A stretch of DNA of 64,000 nucleotides from Actinacidiphila alni (GCF_900112845.1 NZ_FONG01000008.1:248001-312000), one strand, 5' to 3'. Counted from the stretch's first letter, positions 8,881 through 18,110 are shown. Translations and numbers: made by a program. Notes: generated by a model from the sequence alone, not told the origin.

Positions 8881-9846
8881 TTACTTGTAGGTGCCGGAGG
8901 CGACGGCGTTCTGGACCGTGACCTTGATCGGGGAGTAGCCGCCGGAGGCGCCGGCGTCAGTGGTGTTGGCCAGCGCGTCGTAGTCGACGGACAGCTCGAT
9001 GTAGTCCTTGCCGCGGCTGACCTCGGCGCCTGTGTACGCCGCCTTGGTCATGTGCAGCTTGACCTGCACCGCCGAAGCGCCCGCGCCCTGGCTGTAGTTG
9101 ATGTCCAGGGACGGTTTGGCGTTGGTCAGGTAGTTGGTGAGCTGCGCGTCGTCCTCCATCACCAGCGTCAGCTTCCCGCTGACGGAGACCGGGCCGGACC
9201 ACAGCGAATACGGCGCCTGGGTGCCGTCGACCGCCTGCACGACGGTGACCGGGCGCTTGATGGTGCACTCGCCGTCGACCACGAACGTCGAGGCGACACC
9301 GCCGATGGTGACCGCGCCGACCCATCCGGCCAGCGGCGGCACCGCGGTGTAGGACGGCGTCGGCTTCGTCGACGGCGCCGACGCCAGCGAGGTCGCCTTC
9401 GCCGAGTAGGTCAGCATCCCGTCACCGGAGAACTTCAGCCCGACCTCGGAGAACTTCAGGCCCGCGAACTGCCGGGTGGTGATCGTGTAGTAGTCCGACA
9501 GCGTGTAGGACGGCGGCTGCCCGTTGCCGGAGTTCAGGGTGCTCATGGCGTGCGTGAACGGCGCGGACGCCCCGGTCGTGGTGACGTCGCCCAGCAGGCC
9601 AGCCAGCGCCCAGCCGAGGGTGTCGGGGAAGACGTCGCCGTCGAACCCGTACTCGGCCCAGATCTTCCCGGCGATCTTGTCGTAGACGTCGACCATCGAG
9701 CCGCGCATGCCCTGGTCGTCCAGCAGCGTCAGTTTGTCCGACGGCGACATCGTCTTGACCGGGATGAACGCGGTCGCCGCGGCCGGGGTGCCGAACACTG
9801 TCTCCTTGCCGATGCCCAGGAAGGACGTGAATGTGGGCTGAGGCAT
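8881..9846 (-). CDS. Major tail tube protein
   Basis: 321 residues starting MPQPTFTSFLGIGKETVFGT at the ATG that overlaps the previous stop (TGATG). This N-terminal phrase is typical of actinophage major tail proteins. The body is beta-rich and has an Ig-like C-terminal part. It polymerises into the tail tube. It is the first gene of the tail section and is followed 9 bases later by the chaperone gene. The GTG one codon upstream is possible but less well spaced. Confidence 0.88.
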   Translation of the reverse strand: MPQPTFTSFLGIGKETVFGTPAAATAFIPVKTMSPSDKLTLLDDQGMRGSMVDVYDKIAGKIWAEYGFDGDVFPDTLGWALAGLLGDVTTTGASAPFTHAMSTLNSGNGQPPSYTLSDYYTITTRQFAGLKFSEVGLKFSGDGMLTYSAKATSLASAPSTKPTPSYTAVPPLAGWVGAVTIGGVASTFVVDGECTIKRPVTVVQAVDGTQAPYSLWSGPVSVSGKLTLVMEDDAQLTNYLTNAKPSLDINYSQGAGASAVQVKLHMTKAAYTGAEVSRGKDYIELSVDYDALANTTDAGASGGYSPIKVTVQNAVASGTYK

Positions 9847-10130
9847 CACTCACCTGCCTTCTGGCCGCCGGCCGCGCTCTCGTCGGTGCTGGGGGTGTCC
9901 TCCGGCCGGGCCGGGGACGGGGTGGGCTTCTTCTTCGTCGGCTCCCACCGGCCGTCGTCGGGCACGTACCGCGCGCCCTCGTCGAACGGCGCCGGGCCGT
10001 CGCCGTCGGCCGGCGGCCGGGCGTCGAACTCCGCGACGGTGGCGGGCCCGGTGTCGTCGGCCGGTTTCGCGTCCAGGCCAAGCGTCGGATAGTGGCGGGC
10101 GTCGTCGCCCGTGTAGATGTACGCGGGCAC
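9846..10130 (-). CDS. Small acidic, Pro-rich virion-associated protein
   Basis: 94 residues beginning at a GTG (VPAYIYTGDDARHYPTLGLD) with AAGGGGG nearby. The first 40 residues look folded, while the rest is rich in Pro, Asp and Lys and probably disordered. It is placed between the tail terminator-like gene and the major tail gene, and its stop overlaps the tail gene start. Proteins of this type are common at this position in Streptomyces phages and have no known function. Confidence 0.7.
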   Translation of the reverse strand: MPAYIYTGDDARHYPTLGLDAKPADDTGPATVAEFDARPPADGDGPAPFDEGARYVPDDGRWEPTKKKPTPSPARPEDTPSTDESAAGGQKAGE

Positions 10131-10144
10131 AGTGGGCCCCCTTC

Positions 10145-10612
10145 TTAGATGCGGGCGTAGCACTCGATGTCGAGGTTCACGACGCTGTGGCGGCCTGAGG
10201 CGTCGGGATCCCACTCGCCCTCGGTCTGCGAGGTCATCGGGCGGGCGGTGAGGACGGCGCCCCCGAGCGTGGGGTCGGCGCGGACGATCGCGCACACCTG
10301 GTCGAGCAGCAGGCAGGCGCGGTCGAAGACGGCGGCCGGGTCATCGCCGCCGCGGAAGACGTCGATGGTGACCGCGATGTTGTACCGCTCGTCGAGCCAG
10401 CCCCCGCCCCCGCTGCCGACCATCGAGTTCACGCCGAACTGGCGGGTGACCGAGCCGACGATGATGACGTCGTCCTCGGCGTCGGTGCCGATGTCGTCGT
10501 AGGCGATGAGCAGTGAGGATCTGGAGCTGAGGGGGTCTTCGGTGATCTGCTGGGTGATCTGCGCGAACAGGTACTTGCGGGCGGCCGGGGCGGTCGAGGT
10601 GGGGATGGTCAT
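10145..10612 (-). CDS. Tail terminator-like protein
   Basis: 155 residues starting MTIPTSTAPAARKYLFAQIT; its ATG overlaps the stop of the preceding connector gene (ATGA). Size, the alternating helix and strand pattern (IGTDAEDDVIIVGSVTRQFG) and position just upstream of the major tail gene fit the gpU-type tail terminator or completion proteins that cap the tube and join it to the head. Assignment is by position and general pattern rather than by a diagnostic motif. Confidence 0.65.
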   Translation of the reverse strand: MTIPTSTAPAARKYLFAQITQQITEDPLSSRSSLLIAYDDIGTDAEDDVIIVGSVTRQFGVNSMVGSGGGGWLDERYNIAVTIDVFRGGDDPAAVFDRACLLLDQVCAIVRADPTLGGAVLTARPMTSQTEGEWDPDASGRHSVVNLDIECYARI

Positions 10613-11499
10613 GCGATTCCCGGGGGTCTCTTGTAGGGCTTCCACAGCTCCAGCACCCGGTTGGGCAGCGCGAAACCCTGCGGTACGCCCGCTCCGCTGT
10701 CGCCGTCCAGCGTGCTGCCGCCGACGGGACTGCGGCCACCGCGCTGCTGCGACATGGACCACAGGTGGCGGATCAGCTCCAGCGCGCCCAGCCGTACGGA
10801 CCAGGGCATCGCGCCCCCGCGTCCGGCGGTGTAGACGACGCAGACGTTGTTGACGCCGACGGGGAACGGCACGGCGTCCCCGACGGCGCGGCGGGTGATC
10901 TGCCCGCGGTCGAGGTCAACGGTGTAGCCGTACGCGTCGGTGCTGGTGCCCAGCGGCTGGTCGGTGAGCGTCCAGCTGGTGGCCGCGATGTACTCGGTGA
11001 CCGACAGCACGGAGGCGACCGGCCGCCAGTCCAGCGACAAGGTGGTGGTGCCGCCGTTGTGCCACTCGGTGTGCTGTTCGGGCAGCAGCGGGCCGACGAC
11101 ATCGCGGGCCAGGTCGGCGGCGGCCAGGATGAAACCCTGAAGCTCGTCGTCCTGGCGGTGGTCAGCCGCATTGAGGTTCAGGTGGGCTTTGACGCTGGCG
11201 AGGTCGACGACCTGCTCGACGCCGGGCGGCCGGACCTGGAACTGTCCCTCGTCGGCCCAGTTGACGCCGGTGCCGGTCGCGGTCCAGCGGTACCGCCACA
11301 CACCGGCCGCGGCCACTGCGGGTACGACGGCGGTGTAGACGCCGGCGCCTGCCGCAGCGGGCGCCGGCGTCGACGTGGCGCCCGCGGGGTCGGTGACCGT
11401 GACCGTGACGGCCAGGTCGCCGGGCGCCGGGGCGCCGGTGGAGTCCAGGACCGTGGTGGTGATGCCCACGTCCTGCCCGGTGACGTAGACGAGCGCCAC
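10609..11499 (-). CDS. Head-tail connector with N-terminal Ig-like domain
   Basis: 296 residues from a GTG (VALVYVTGQDVGITTTVLDS) with AAGGGGG 6 bases upstream. Residues about 1-110 form a bacterial Ig-like beta domain (DLAVTVTVTDPAGATSTPAP). The C-terminal half (VEQVVDLASVKAHLNLNAAD, then ALELIRHLWSMSQQRGGRS) matches gp6-type adaptors that attach under the portal. Fusion of a surface-type Ig domain to an adaptor is uncommon and may decorate the neck. It is coupled to the tail terminator gene. Confidence 0.7.
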   Translation of the reverse strand: MALVYVTGQDVGITTTVLDSTGAPAPGDLAVTVTVTDPAGATSTPAPAAAGAGVYTAVVPAVAAAGVWRYRWTATGTGVNWADEGQFQVRPPGVEQVVDLASVKAHLNLNAADHRQDDELQGFILAAADLARDVVGPLLPEQHTEWHNGGTTTLSLDWRPVASVLSVTEYIAATSWTLTDQPLGTSTDAYGYTVDLDRGQITRRAVGDAVPFPVGVNNVCVVYTAGRGGAMPWSVRLGALELIRHLWSMSQQRGGRSPVGGSTLDGDSGAGVPQGFALPNRVLELWKPYKRPPGIA

Positions 11500-11515
11500 A
11501 GCAGCCCCCTTCCGG

Positions 11516-11992
11516 TCAGGTCTGCTCGGGCGCCTTCGGCGCGCCCGTGTTCCGCTTGCCGCGCGGGCCCGGCTTGCGCGTGGTGGGCGCCGGGTCGTCG
11601 GCGGTGCCGAGCCGGTCGGCCAGGCGCTGTTGTTCCTCGCGCTGCCGCAGGGTGTTGGCGGCGGCCAGCGCCCGCCCGCGGGCCTCGGCCAGGGCGACGC
11701 GGTCCTTCGGCTCGTCGGGTTCGCCTTCGCTGGCGGCGTCGGCGTCCAGCGCGGTACGGATGACCCGGGCGGCCACGGCGGCGTCACCGGCCCGCCCGTC
11801 CTGCCCCTGGTCGGTGAGGTCGGACGCCTCGGCCTCCAGCCGGTCGGCGTCCTCCGACAGCTCCGTACGCAGCCGCTCGATCTGTTCGCGGACGTCGTCG
11901 GCGGCGGCCTTGCGGGTTTCGCGCCGCGGCCCGTTCTCGCAGTTGTCCAGCTCGGCGCGCAGGCCGGCCAGCTCCGCAATGCGGTCGTGCAT
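11516..11992 (-). CDS. Coiled-coil phage protein after capsid
   Basis: 158 residues with ATG start and AAGGGA upstream. The first 100 residues are almost wholly charged helix (LRAELDNCENGPRRETRKAA; IERLRTELSEDADRLEAEAS), predicted coiled coil; the tail is Pro/Lys-rich. It lies between the major capsid and connector genes. Unknown function. It could be a head accessory protein, but it is not a scaffold by position, since the capsid gene carries its own delta-like N-terminus. Confidence 0.65.
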   Translation of the reverse strand: MHDRIAELAGLRAELDNCENGPRRETRKAAADDVREQIERLRTELSEDADRLEAEASDLTDQGQDGRAGDAAVAARVIRTALDADAASEGEPDEPKDRVALAEARGRALAAANTLRQREEQQRLADRLGTADDPAPTTRKPGPRGKRNTGAPKAPEQT

Positions 11993-12018
11993 CGTGATGT
12001 CCCTTCCGGGCGTTGGGG

Positions 12019-12052
12019 CCCGGCCTGCCGCACCCTCGGACGGCAGGCCGGG
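12019..12052 (-). terminator. GC-rich hairpin after the major capsid gene
   Basis: Perfect 12-bp arms (12019-12030 with 12041-12052) around a 10-base loop, directly downstream of the capsid gene. There is no T-run on either strand, so it may act as a partial terminator or an mRNA 3' stabiliser that sets a high capsid level relative to downstream genes. Confidence 0.5.
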
Positions 12053-12064
12053 AGCGGGGGCGGC

Positions 12065-13528
12065 TCAGAAGCCGGTCGGGCCGATCAGACCCGTGCCGGA
12101 GATCACGGAGATCGTCTCCGGGCGCCGGTCCGGCATGAACGCCGCGTAGTTGTAGACCTGGAAGCGGACCTGGAGCGTGCCGGAGAGGATCTCGGTGAGC
12201 ACGCGGGTGCGCATCGACCCCTCCCACAGGTACAGGTCGGACGTGCGCATCGTGGCGATGCGGTCCTCGTTCGTGCCGGCGCCGAGGTTCTGCGGGATGT
12301 TCCCGTCGGCCAGCAGCGGGAAGTTCAGCATGCGGCCGACGGGGCCCTCGACGTCGCCGCCGGTCTGGAGCGCCAGCGGATTGAAGGGCGCCTGCGTCTC
12401 GGGGAGGATGAACGGCCGGTTCTGCGAGTCGAGCTGGGAGGCCATCCAGAACCACCGCTGCGGGGTGAGGAACACCGCCGACGGCATCATCTTGCGCTTG
12501 CGGGCGGACTGCGACAGGGCCTGCATCGACGGCAGGTACAGCTCCGGCAGCGTCGGCGTGGCGTCGGTGTAGGTGATCGCGTTGATGCCGGCCACGTTCA
12601 GGATGCCCTTGAGCTGTCCGGCGCTGCCGGAGCCGTTCCAGCACTGGGTGTCCAGCAGCGCGTTGTAGTCAGCGATCAGGTCGGCGAAGGTGATCTCGTC
12701 GAACCCGACCGGCGACTGGTCCAGGAGCTGAAGGGCCACGTCCTGCTGACCGGCGATGGTCCGCACGGGCGCGTTGACGAACGTGTCCGTCAGGTCCTGG
12801 GAGGTGACCGCGCCCGCGTCGGCGGTCTGCACACCCGTCGCGGTGCCGGTGGCCACCTTCGGCACGTTGATGCTGTCCGTGCCGGCCGGGAGCGCCATGT
12901 TCCGCACGGTGTTGGCGAAGGTGCGGCCGAACCGCGGCAGGTCGATGTAGTCGTCGACCAGCCACAGCGGCGGCACGAAGTACCCGCCCTGCCCGTCGGT
13001 GCGGTTGGGGTTGACGCGCTTCTCGAAGATCGTGCCGCGGTTGCCGCGCCGCACCTCGCGGTCCAGTGCGTCCCGGTCGCGCTCGGCGGCGGCCTGCCGG
13101 GCGCGTTCCCGCTTGGGGAACTCCACGTCCATCTCGGCGCCGTGCCGCTTCAGCCGGGCGACCGCCTCGGACACGCCGCCGTCGCCGTCGCCGCGGTTGA
13201 GCTGCATCCGCGCCAGGTCCAGGAAGTAGGAGTGCCCGCTTCCCTCCTGGTAGGTCAGGGGCTCGGAGCGGACCTCGACCTCGGGCTTGATGTCGTACCG
13301 CTTGCGGGTGGCCTCGGCGGCCTCGTCGCCGCGGACCTGCTCGTCCAGCTCGGCGATCCGCGCGTCGATGTCGCGGATCTCCTGCTCGCCCGCATCGAAC
13401 GCGGCGCGCTCGTCGTCGGTGAGCTTGGTGCGCTCGTCCTTCTGCGCGGCCTCCAGGATCGCGTCGACAGCCTTGCGCTGCTCGGCACGCTTCTCCTGGA
13501 GGCTCTTGATCATTGCCCGCTTGTCCAC
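12065..13528 (-). CDS. Major capsid protein, HK97 family
   Basis: 487 residues; GTG start with GGAGG 6 bases upstream (an ATG five codons in is an alternative). Residues about 10-75 are charged coiled coil, the delta domain that works as a built-in scaffold and is cut off by the protease. The mature part begins near residue 170 and has the HK97 core features: an N-arm (FEKRVNPNRTDGQGGYFVPP), a P-domain long helix, and the C-terminal phrase GTLQVRFQVYNYAAFMPDRR. It follows the protease gene by about 120 bases, the usual order. Confidence 0.95.
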   Translation of the reverse strand: MDKRAMIKSLQEKRAEQRKAVDAILEAAQKDERTKLTDDERAAFDAGEQEIRDIDARIAELDEQVRGDEAAEATRKRYDIKPEVEVRSEPLTYQEGSGHSYFLDLARMQLNRGDGDGGVSEAVARLKRHGAEMDVEFPKRERARQAAAERDRDALDREVRRGNRGTIFEKRVNPNRTDGQGGYFVPPLWLVDDYIDLPRFGRTFANTVRNMALPAGTDSINVPKVATGTATGVQTADAGAVTSQDLTDTFVNAPVRTIAGQQDVALQLLDQSPVGFDEITFADLIADYNALLDTQCWNGSGSAGQLKGILNVAGINAITYTDATPTLPELYLPSMQALSQSARKRKMMPSAVFLTPQRWFWMASQLDSQNRPFILPETQAPFNPLALQTGGDVEGPVGRMLNFPLLADGNIPQNLGAGTNEDRIATMRTSDLYLWEGSMRTRVLTEILSGTLQVRFQVYNYAAFMPDRRPETISVISGTGLIGPTGF

Positions 13529-13649
13529 GGGTGCCTCCGTACGTCGATGGGGATGGGCGTGCCTGACGTGCTCGGGTGGTGGCCCGGGTGGTGCCCCCTG
13601 CGGGGGTCCGGCGCGGGCTCCGGCGCAAGGCCGGTCAGGCGGGGTGGTG

Positions 13650-14360
13650 CTACAGGGCCAGCGCGCGGGCGCGCGCCAGGTACAGGTCGAGGCCGCCGGG
13701 CTCGTCGGCCGGGTGGTCCTCGGGCTTGTCGGCGAAGCGGACCGCCAGGCGCTCGTACAGCGCGCGCTGCTCGTCCTCCGGCAGCCGCGCGGCGCGCTCG
13801 GCCAGGTCGCGGGCGTTCATCTGCGCGCCCGCGGTGTTGGGATTCGCGCCGTAGTTCACCACGGACACGTCGCCCTTGTTGAGGTTGATCTCCAGGATGT
13901 CGCGCTGCTCGTAGTCCGGGGACCACTGCTGCCGCACGATCCAGAACGCCAGGCTCATCTCGTCGACGTCGCCGCGCTCCATCGCCGACTGGAGATCCTG
14001 CACCGCGTTGTTGCGCGGATCCAGACCGGCCTCGGTGTGCAGGCCGGTGGAGTCGTCGGCGAGCTTGAGCGTGCCAGACTTCGTCCGCGCGAGCGTCAGC
14101 CCGCTGTGGTTGACCAGGAACGGCACATCGGCGCCCTCGCTGACCGTCTTGGACGCCGCGCCAGCGCGCATCACCTCGGTGAACGGACCGAGCCAGTCCT
14201 GCATCTCGTACCCGATGTCGTAGACCGTGGCGTAGCCGCTGAAGGTCAGGGTGCTGCCGCCGGTGCCGTCCGGCTTCGCCCGCAGCTCGACGTCGCGGAA
14301 CGGCAGGTTGCGGCGCTGGAGGTTCGCGGGCCGCTCGGCCCTGGCGGACAGGTCAGGCAT
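13650..14360 (-). CDS. Prohead protease, HK97 (U35) family
   Basis: 236 residues starting MPDLSARAERPANLQRRNLP. It has the His of VNHSGLTLAR (about residue 87) and the Ser of DEMSLAFWI (about 136), the catalytic His and Ser of this herpesvirus-assemblin-like fold. It removes the capsid delta domain during head maturation. Its ATG lies inside the end of the portal gene (8-base overlap), so the two are coupled. Confidence 0.92.
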   Translation of the reverse strand: MPDLSARAERPANLQRRNLPFRDVELRAKPDGTGGSTLTFSGYATVYDIGYEMQDWLGPFTEVMRAGAASKTVSEGADVPFLVNHSGLTLARTKSGTLKLADDSTGLHTEAGLDPRNNAVQDLQSAMERGDVDEMSLAFWIVRQQWSPDYEQRDILEINLNKGDVSVVNYGANPNTAGAQMNARDLAERAARLPEDEQRALYERLAVRFADKPEDHPADEPGGLDLYLARARALAL

Positions 14361-15579
14361 CGGGGCCTCCCTCGGGCTCGGGCGGTTCGCCGGGCAGTTC
14401 GGTGTCGCCCGCGTGCGCGGAGTTCAGCGGGGCGTTGATGTCGTCGCCGCCGTCGACCGGCGGAAGGTTCTCCCGCGCGCGGGCCTCGTTCTGCGTGAGC
14501 AGCCCGGCCGTGCGGGCCTGGACGTAGGAGGCGTAGCGGCCGGCGGTGTCGGTGCGCTGGAGGCGGGTGGTGTCCAGGACGGCGGTCTGCCCGCGCGGCA
14601 GCATCCCCGTCCAGGCGTCCTCGAACATCTGCAACCAGTCGTCCATCGTGTAGGCCAGGAACCCGATCGACTGCTGCTCGATGCCGGTGCCCCAGCTGGT
14701 GGTGCGGTCGACCTGGCCGAGCATGTGCGGCGGGATGCCGTACAGCATCGCCATGTCGAGGTTGGCCGCCGCCCGGGTGCCGAGGAACTGCGCGTCCTCG
14801 GGCGGCACCGTGATGGGCGTCCACTTCGCGCCGCCGGACAGGATGCCCGCCGCATGGGCGTTCTTCAGCCCGGAGTGGCTGGCCTCCCAGGCCGCCTTCA
14901 TCTCGCGGGCCTGGCCCACGGTCAGGTCGCCCTCGACGGTGATCACGCCGGTCAGGTGCGCGCCGTCGCCGAAGAACCCGGCGCCGAACTGCTCGGCGGC
15001 AAGTCCCAGGCCGATCGCCTGGCGGGCGTAGGCGATCGGGGACATGCCGGTGATCGCGCCGGGCATCGACATGCCCATCAGGTGCACCATGTCGACGGTG
15101 TCAACGGTGACGTTGTTGACCTTGTAGGTGCGGCCCAGTTCCTTGTCGGAGTCGACCTTCACCGTGTCCGGGTGGCAGACCGCGACCCGGGCCGGCCGGA
15201 AAAGCCAGTCGCGGGCGGTGACGATGGCGTAGCCGTTGCCGCGCAGCGCGGCCGAGACGACCAGCTGCTTCGCGCCGTCGCGCCGGGTCGGCCATGCGGC
15301 GCTGGTGGCGCCGCCGAACGGGTCCACGATGATCGGCGGTTGCTGCGGCAGCGGCACCTGGACGCCGTCGCGCATCACCATCGACCGCATCGGCAGTCCG
15401 GCCAGGGTGTTGGCCAGGATCCGCACGGATGCGTAGACGGCGATCAGCTTCATCGCGGTCTGGTCGTTGACCGGCACCCCGGAGGCCGTCAGGTGCGCGA
15501 GCTGGCCGTTGGTGGGGATCGAGCTGTCACCGAACTCCTTGACGGTGCGGCGCTCGGCCGCGCGGCGCGTGAGACTCAC
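14353..15579 (-). CDS. Portal protein, HK97 family
   Basis: 408 residues, from a GTG that overlaps the stop of the small membrane gene (GTGA at 15579-15576); a GTG 15 bases further up is an alternative. The family phrases VPVNDQTAMKLIAVYASVRI, LAAEQFGAGFFGDGA, GIPPHMLGQVDRTTSWGTGI and LTQNEARARENLPPV are all present. It forms the dodecameric ring through which the terminase packs DNA. Usual length for the family is about 400 residues. Confidence 0.95.
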   Translation of the reverse strand: MSLTRRAAERRTVKEFGDSSIPTNGQLAHLTASGVPVNDQTAMKLIAVYASVRILANTLAGLPMRSMVMRDGVQVPLPQQPPIIVDPFGGATSAAWPTRRDGAKQLVVSAALRGNGYAIVTARDWLFRPARVAVCHPDTVKVDSDKELGRTYKVNNVTVDTVDMVHLMGMSMPGAITGMSPIAYARQAIGLGLAAEQFGAGFFGDGAHLTGVITVEGDLTVGQAREMKAAWEASHSGLKNAHAAGILSGGAKWTPITVPPEDAQFLGTRAAANLDMAMLYGIPPHMLGQVDRTTSWGTGIEQQSIGFLAYTMDDWLQMFEDAWTGMLPRGQTAVLDTTRLQRTDTAGRYASYVQARTAGLLTQNEARARENLPPVDGGDDINAPLNSAHAGDTELPGEPPEPEGGPDA

Positions 15580-15749
15580 TGATCGATCACCCACCCGATG
15601 AACAGCAGCAGGCCGCCGAGCACGGCCAGTCCGGCGACCGGGTGGATCCACCAGGCCGCGCCGTCGAGGCACCCCAGGCCCGCGAGGTCGACCAGGTCGG
15701 AGACCGTGCGCTTGGGCCGGCGGGGCCGGGGGAACTTGGGCAGCCGCAC
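15576..15749 (-). CDS. 57-residue membrane protein between terminase and portal
   Basis: A GTG start at 15749 with a perfect AGGAGG 6 bases upstream. The N-terminus is basic (VRLPKFPRPRRPKR), then comes an amphipathic stretch, and one strong transmembrane helix (HPVAGLAVLGGLLLFIGWVI) ends the protein. It starts just after the TerL stop and its own stop overlaps the portal start, so it is clearly built into the packaging operon. Function unknown. A membrane anchor for the packaging or head-assembly site is one possibility. Confidence 0.75.
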   Translation of the reverse strand: MRLPKFPRPRRPKRTVSDLVDLAGLGCLDGAAWWIHPVAGLAVLGGLLLFIGWVIDQ

Positions 15750-15758
15750 GGGCACCTC

Positions 15759-17417
15759 CTACAGCTCGGCCCAGTTGAAGAACTGGGGCGTCGGGGGGCG
15801 CTCGGGCGGCGTGCAGGCCCGGTCCAGGGCAATGATCGAGGCCACGGCCAGGTCGATCTTCCGGGGGGATCCCTTGGTCTCCTTGAAGATCATGAATCCC
15901 TTCGGGGTGTTGCGGACGAAGGCGTTGGCCAGGTGCCGGGCCAGCCGCGGGTCGCCGGAGTGCGTGACCGTGGCGTTCATGACGCCTTCGTAGAACCGCT
16001 GTGTCGCGGGCACCATGCGGGCCGGGGACTGCGGGAACTCCACGACCGGCAGGCCCTCTTCCTCCAGGACCTGATAGGTGCGCGCCCACCGCGCCGGGTC
16101 GCACACGATCTCGCGGACCGTCCACTTCTTGCAGGCCGCCCGGATGGCGGCCTCGACCTCCAGGATCGGCACCGCCCAGTCAGGCGGTGCATCCTTCGGG
16201 CGCTCCCACGCCTGCACGACGTCGATGTGCGGCCGGCGCAGCCCGGCGTTCAGCTCGGCCGCCAGGCGGTCGCGTTCGTCCTCGTCGAGGTCGGCGTGTT
16301 CGGGGGCGTCCGGATCGAACTCCAGCGGCTCGCCGGGCCGTACGACGACCAGCGCGGTGCTGTCGTTGTTGAAGGACCCGTCGAAGCCCAGGCACACCTC
16401 GGCGCCGTCGGGGATCTCCTGCCCGCCGTCCTCGCACCGGTCCCACACGCCCTCGGGCAGCCACACCTTGGCCTGGGTGACCCAGATGTTCAGGCGCTTG
16501 GTCTTGAAGTCGGGCTCGGGCAGCTTCCGGCTGACCGCCGCCATCTTCTCCGGGTCGAGGAAGTCGCCGTACGCGGGGTTGGCCTGCTCCCACACCCGCT
16601 GGTCCAGGTACGTGAAACCGCGGACCTGGTCGTTGGTCTCGTAGATCCGCGCCCCGTACCGCGGGTCGTCGACCTCACCGGACATGACCTGCTTGGCGTA
16701 CTGGTACTGCTGGTAGCAGACGGTGTCCTCGCCGTCGGTCTGCGTCTTCTTCCCGAACGTGCTGATCGCGATGATCAGCGGCTGCGCGCGGGTGTCGCTG
16801 CCCTGGTTCATCACGTTCCACAGCTCGTCGGTGGGCTGCGCGTGCAGCTCGTCGAACAGCACCCTCGACGGGTTGAGACCCTCTTTGGTGAACGCATCGC
16901 TGCTCAACGCGCGGTAGACCGATCCGGTCGCCGGGTACTCGATCGCGTCCCGGTAGACCTTCAGCAGGCCGCCCTGCTTCGCGTCCAGCTCAGGCGACAT
17001 CTCCACGGCCGCGCGGACCTCGCCGAAGATGATTTTCGCCTGGTCCTTGTCGGCCGCGCACGAGTAGACCTCGGCACCCGGCTCGTCGAGGATGCCGTCG
17101 ACGGCCAGCCCTGCCCCCAGCAGGGACTTGCTGTTCTTCCGGGGCACCAGCAGCAGGTACGTCCAGTACGCGCGCTGCCGGGTGCCCGGCACCAGCCGCA
17201 GGATGTCGCAGATCAGGTCGGCCTGCCAGGCCCGCAGCTGCACCAGCTCGCCGCGCCGCACGCCCTTGGTCAGCCGCAGATACGACTCGATCAGCTCGCA
17301 CGCGAAGATCCCGTCGGTGTTGTCCTCGTTCCACCGGCTCGTCGACGCGTCCCACAGCTGCGGCCCGCGCGGCAGCACCTTCGGGAACCGCGGCGGCGCC
17401 GCCGGCCTACGCGCCAC
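15759..17417 (-). CDS. Terminase large subunit
   Basis: 552 residues. The adenine-binding region (LRAWQADLICDILRLVPGT) is followed by the deviant Walker A LLVPRKNSKS at about residues 89-98 and Walker B RVLFDELHAQ at about 185-194, as in HK97-type terminases. The C-terminal nuclease domain begins around VCLGFDGSFNNDSTALVVV, where the Asp residues bind metal. It is the packaging motor and DNA-cutting enzyme. The GTG start overlaps the small subunit end by 11 bases. Confidence 0.96.
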   Translation of the reverse strand: MARRPAAPPRFPKVLPRGPQLWDASTSRWNEDNTDGIFACELIESYLRLTKGVRRGELVQLRAWQADLICDILRLVPGTRQRAYWTYLLLVPRKNSKSLLGAGLAVDGILDEPGAEVYSCAADKDQAKIIFGEVRAAVEMSPELDAKQGGLLKVYRDAIEYPATGSVYRALSSDAFTKEGLNPSRVLFDELHAQPTDELWNVMNQGSDTRAQPLIIAISTFGKKTQTDGEDTVCYQQYQYAKQVMSGEVDDPRYGARIYETNDQVRGFTYLDQRVWEQANPAYGDFLDPEKMAAVSRKLPEPDFKTKRLNIWVTQAKVWLPEGVWDRCEDGGQEIPDGAEVCLGFDGSFNNDSTALVVVRPGEPLEFDPDAPEHADLDEDERDRLAAELNAGLRRPHIDVVQAWERPKDAPPDWAVPILEVEAAIRAACKKWTVREIVCDPARWARTYQVLEEEGLPVVEFPQSPARMVPATQRFYEGVMNATVTHSGDPRLARHLANAFVRNTPKGFMIFKETKGSPRKIDLAVASIIALDRACTPPERPPTPQFFNWAEL

Positions 17418-17886
17418 TGCCGCGCTCCGCCTTGCGCTGGAGCAGCTTCTCCAGGTTCGACTGCGCCTTCACCTCGGCGACACCAAGCCGCGTACGGTCC
17501 GCCGGCGTCAGGCCGAGCGCGCCCAGCAGCTTCGCCAACTCCTGCTCCAGCGTGGACAGCATCCCCACCAGCGGATTGGCGTAGGCGTACCCCTTGTCGG
17601 TGTACAGGACGGGGTCCGACGCCTCCAGGCGGGCCATGAAGTCCTGCCTGCGGTCGAACTTCTCGCACAGCATCACCAGCGTCGGCCGGTCGGACTCCGC
17701 CAGCCACTTGCACTGGTCAGTCACCAGCTCCCACACCGCCCGCCCGGCCGGGCCGAGCTGGGCGGGCGCATCGTCGGCGACCGGCGGCAGCGCCACGACG
17801 TTCGCAGCGTCCGGCAGAGCACGCTTCCCCGGGTTGCCGAGCTTCCGCTTACGCTCCGTAGGGGTCGGGGGTCGTCCGACCGGCAT
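17407..17886 (-). CDS. Terminase small subunit, P27 family
   Basis: 159 residues from the ATG (MPVGRPPTPTERKRKLGNPG). The GRPPTPTERKRKLGNPGKR opening is characteristic of P27-family small terminases, which recognise the packaging site and load the large subunit. A central helical block (VWELVTDQCKWLAESDRPTL) and a C-terminal oligomerisation helix follow. A GTG three codons upstream is an alternative start. Confidence 0.93.
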   Translation of the reverse strand: MPVGRPPTPTERKRKLGNPGKRALPDAANVVALPPVADDAPAQLGPAGRAVWELVTDQCKWLAESDRPTLVMLCEKFDRRQDFMARLEASDPVLYTDKGYAYANPLVGMLSTLEQELAKLLGALGLTPADRTRLGVAEVKAQSNLEKLLQRKAERGSGA

Positions 17887-18110
17887 GAACCCCACCCCCT
17901 TTTCAGACCCCCCGGGGTCGAATTTCGCGGTCGTGTGTGGGGGCTGGGGGGCCGGGTCCGAAGACGATCATGCTTTCAAGATCGACCCACCCCCGGGTGC
18001 CCACGACGCCGCGCACGCTGAGTGACGAAGGTGACTGCCTGCGGTGGCGCGGTGCCGCTGGCTACCGTGCTGTGGTGGCCGCCACCGGGGCGGCCGAGGG
18101 GCGGTGCGCC
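17887..18110. other. Gene-free region upstream of terS, candidate cos/packaging site
   Basis: 224 bases between the divergent terS and a small plus-strand gene. It contains a 14-bp symmetric GACCCC-CC-GGGGTC at 17906-17919 and long G/C runs. In cos phages with HNH and P27-type terminase genes the packaging site commonly lies here, and the HNH gene is the next minus-strand gene upstream. No cut site can be fixed from sequence alone; the region must also hold promoters for one or both flanking genes. Confidence 0.35.
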
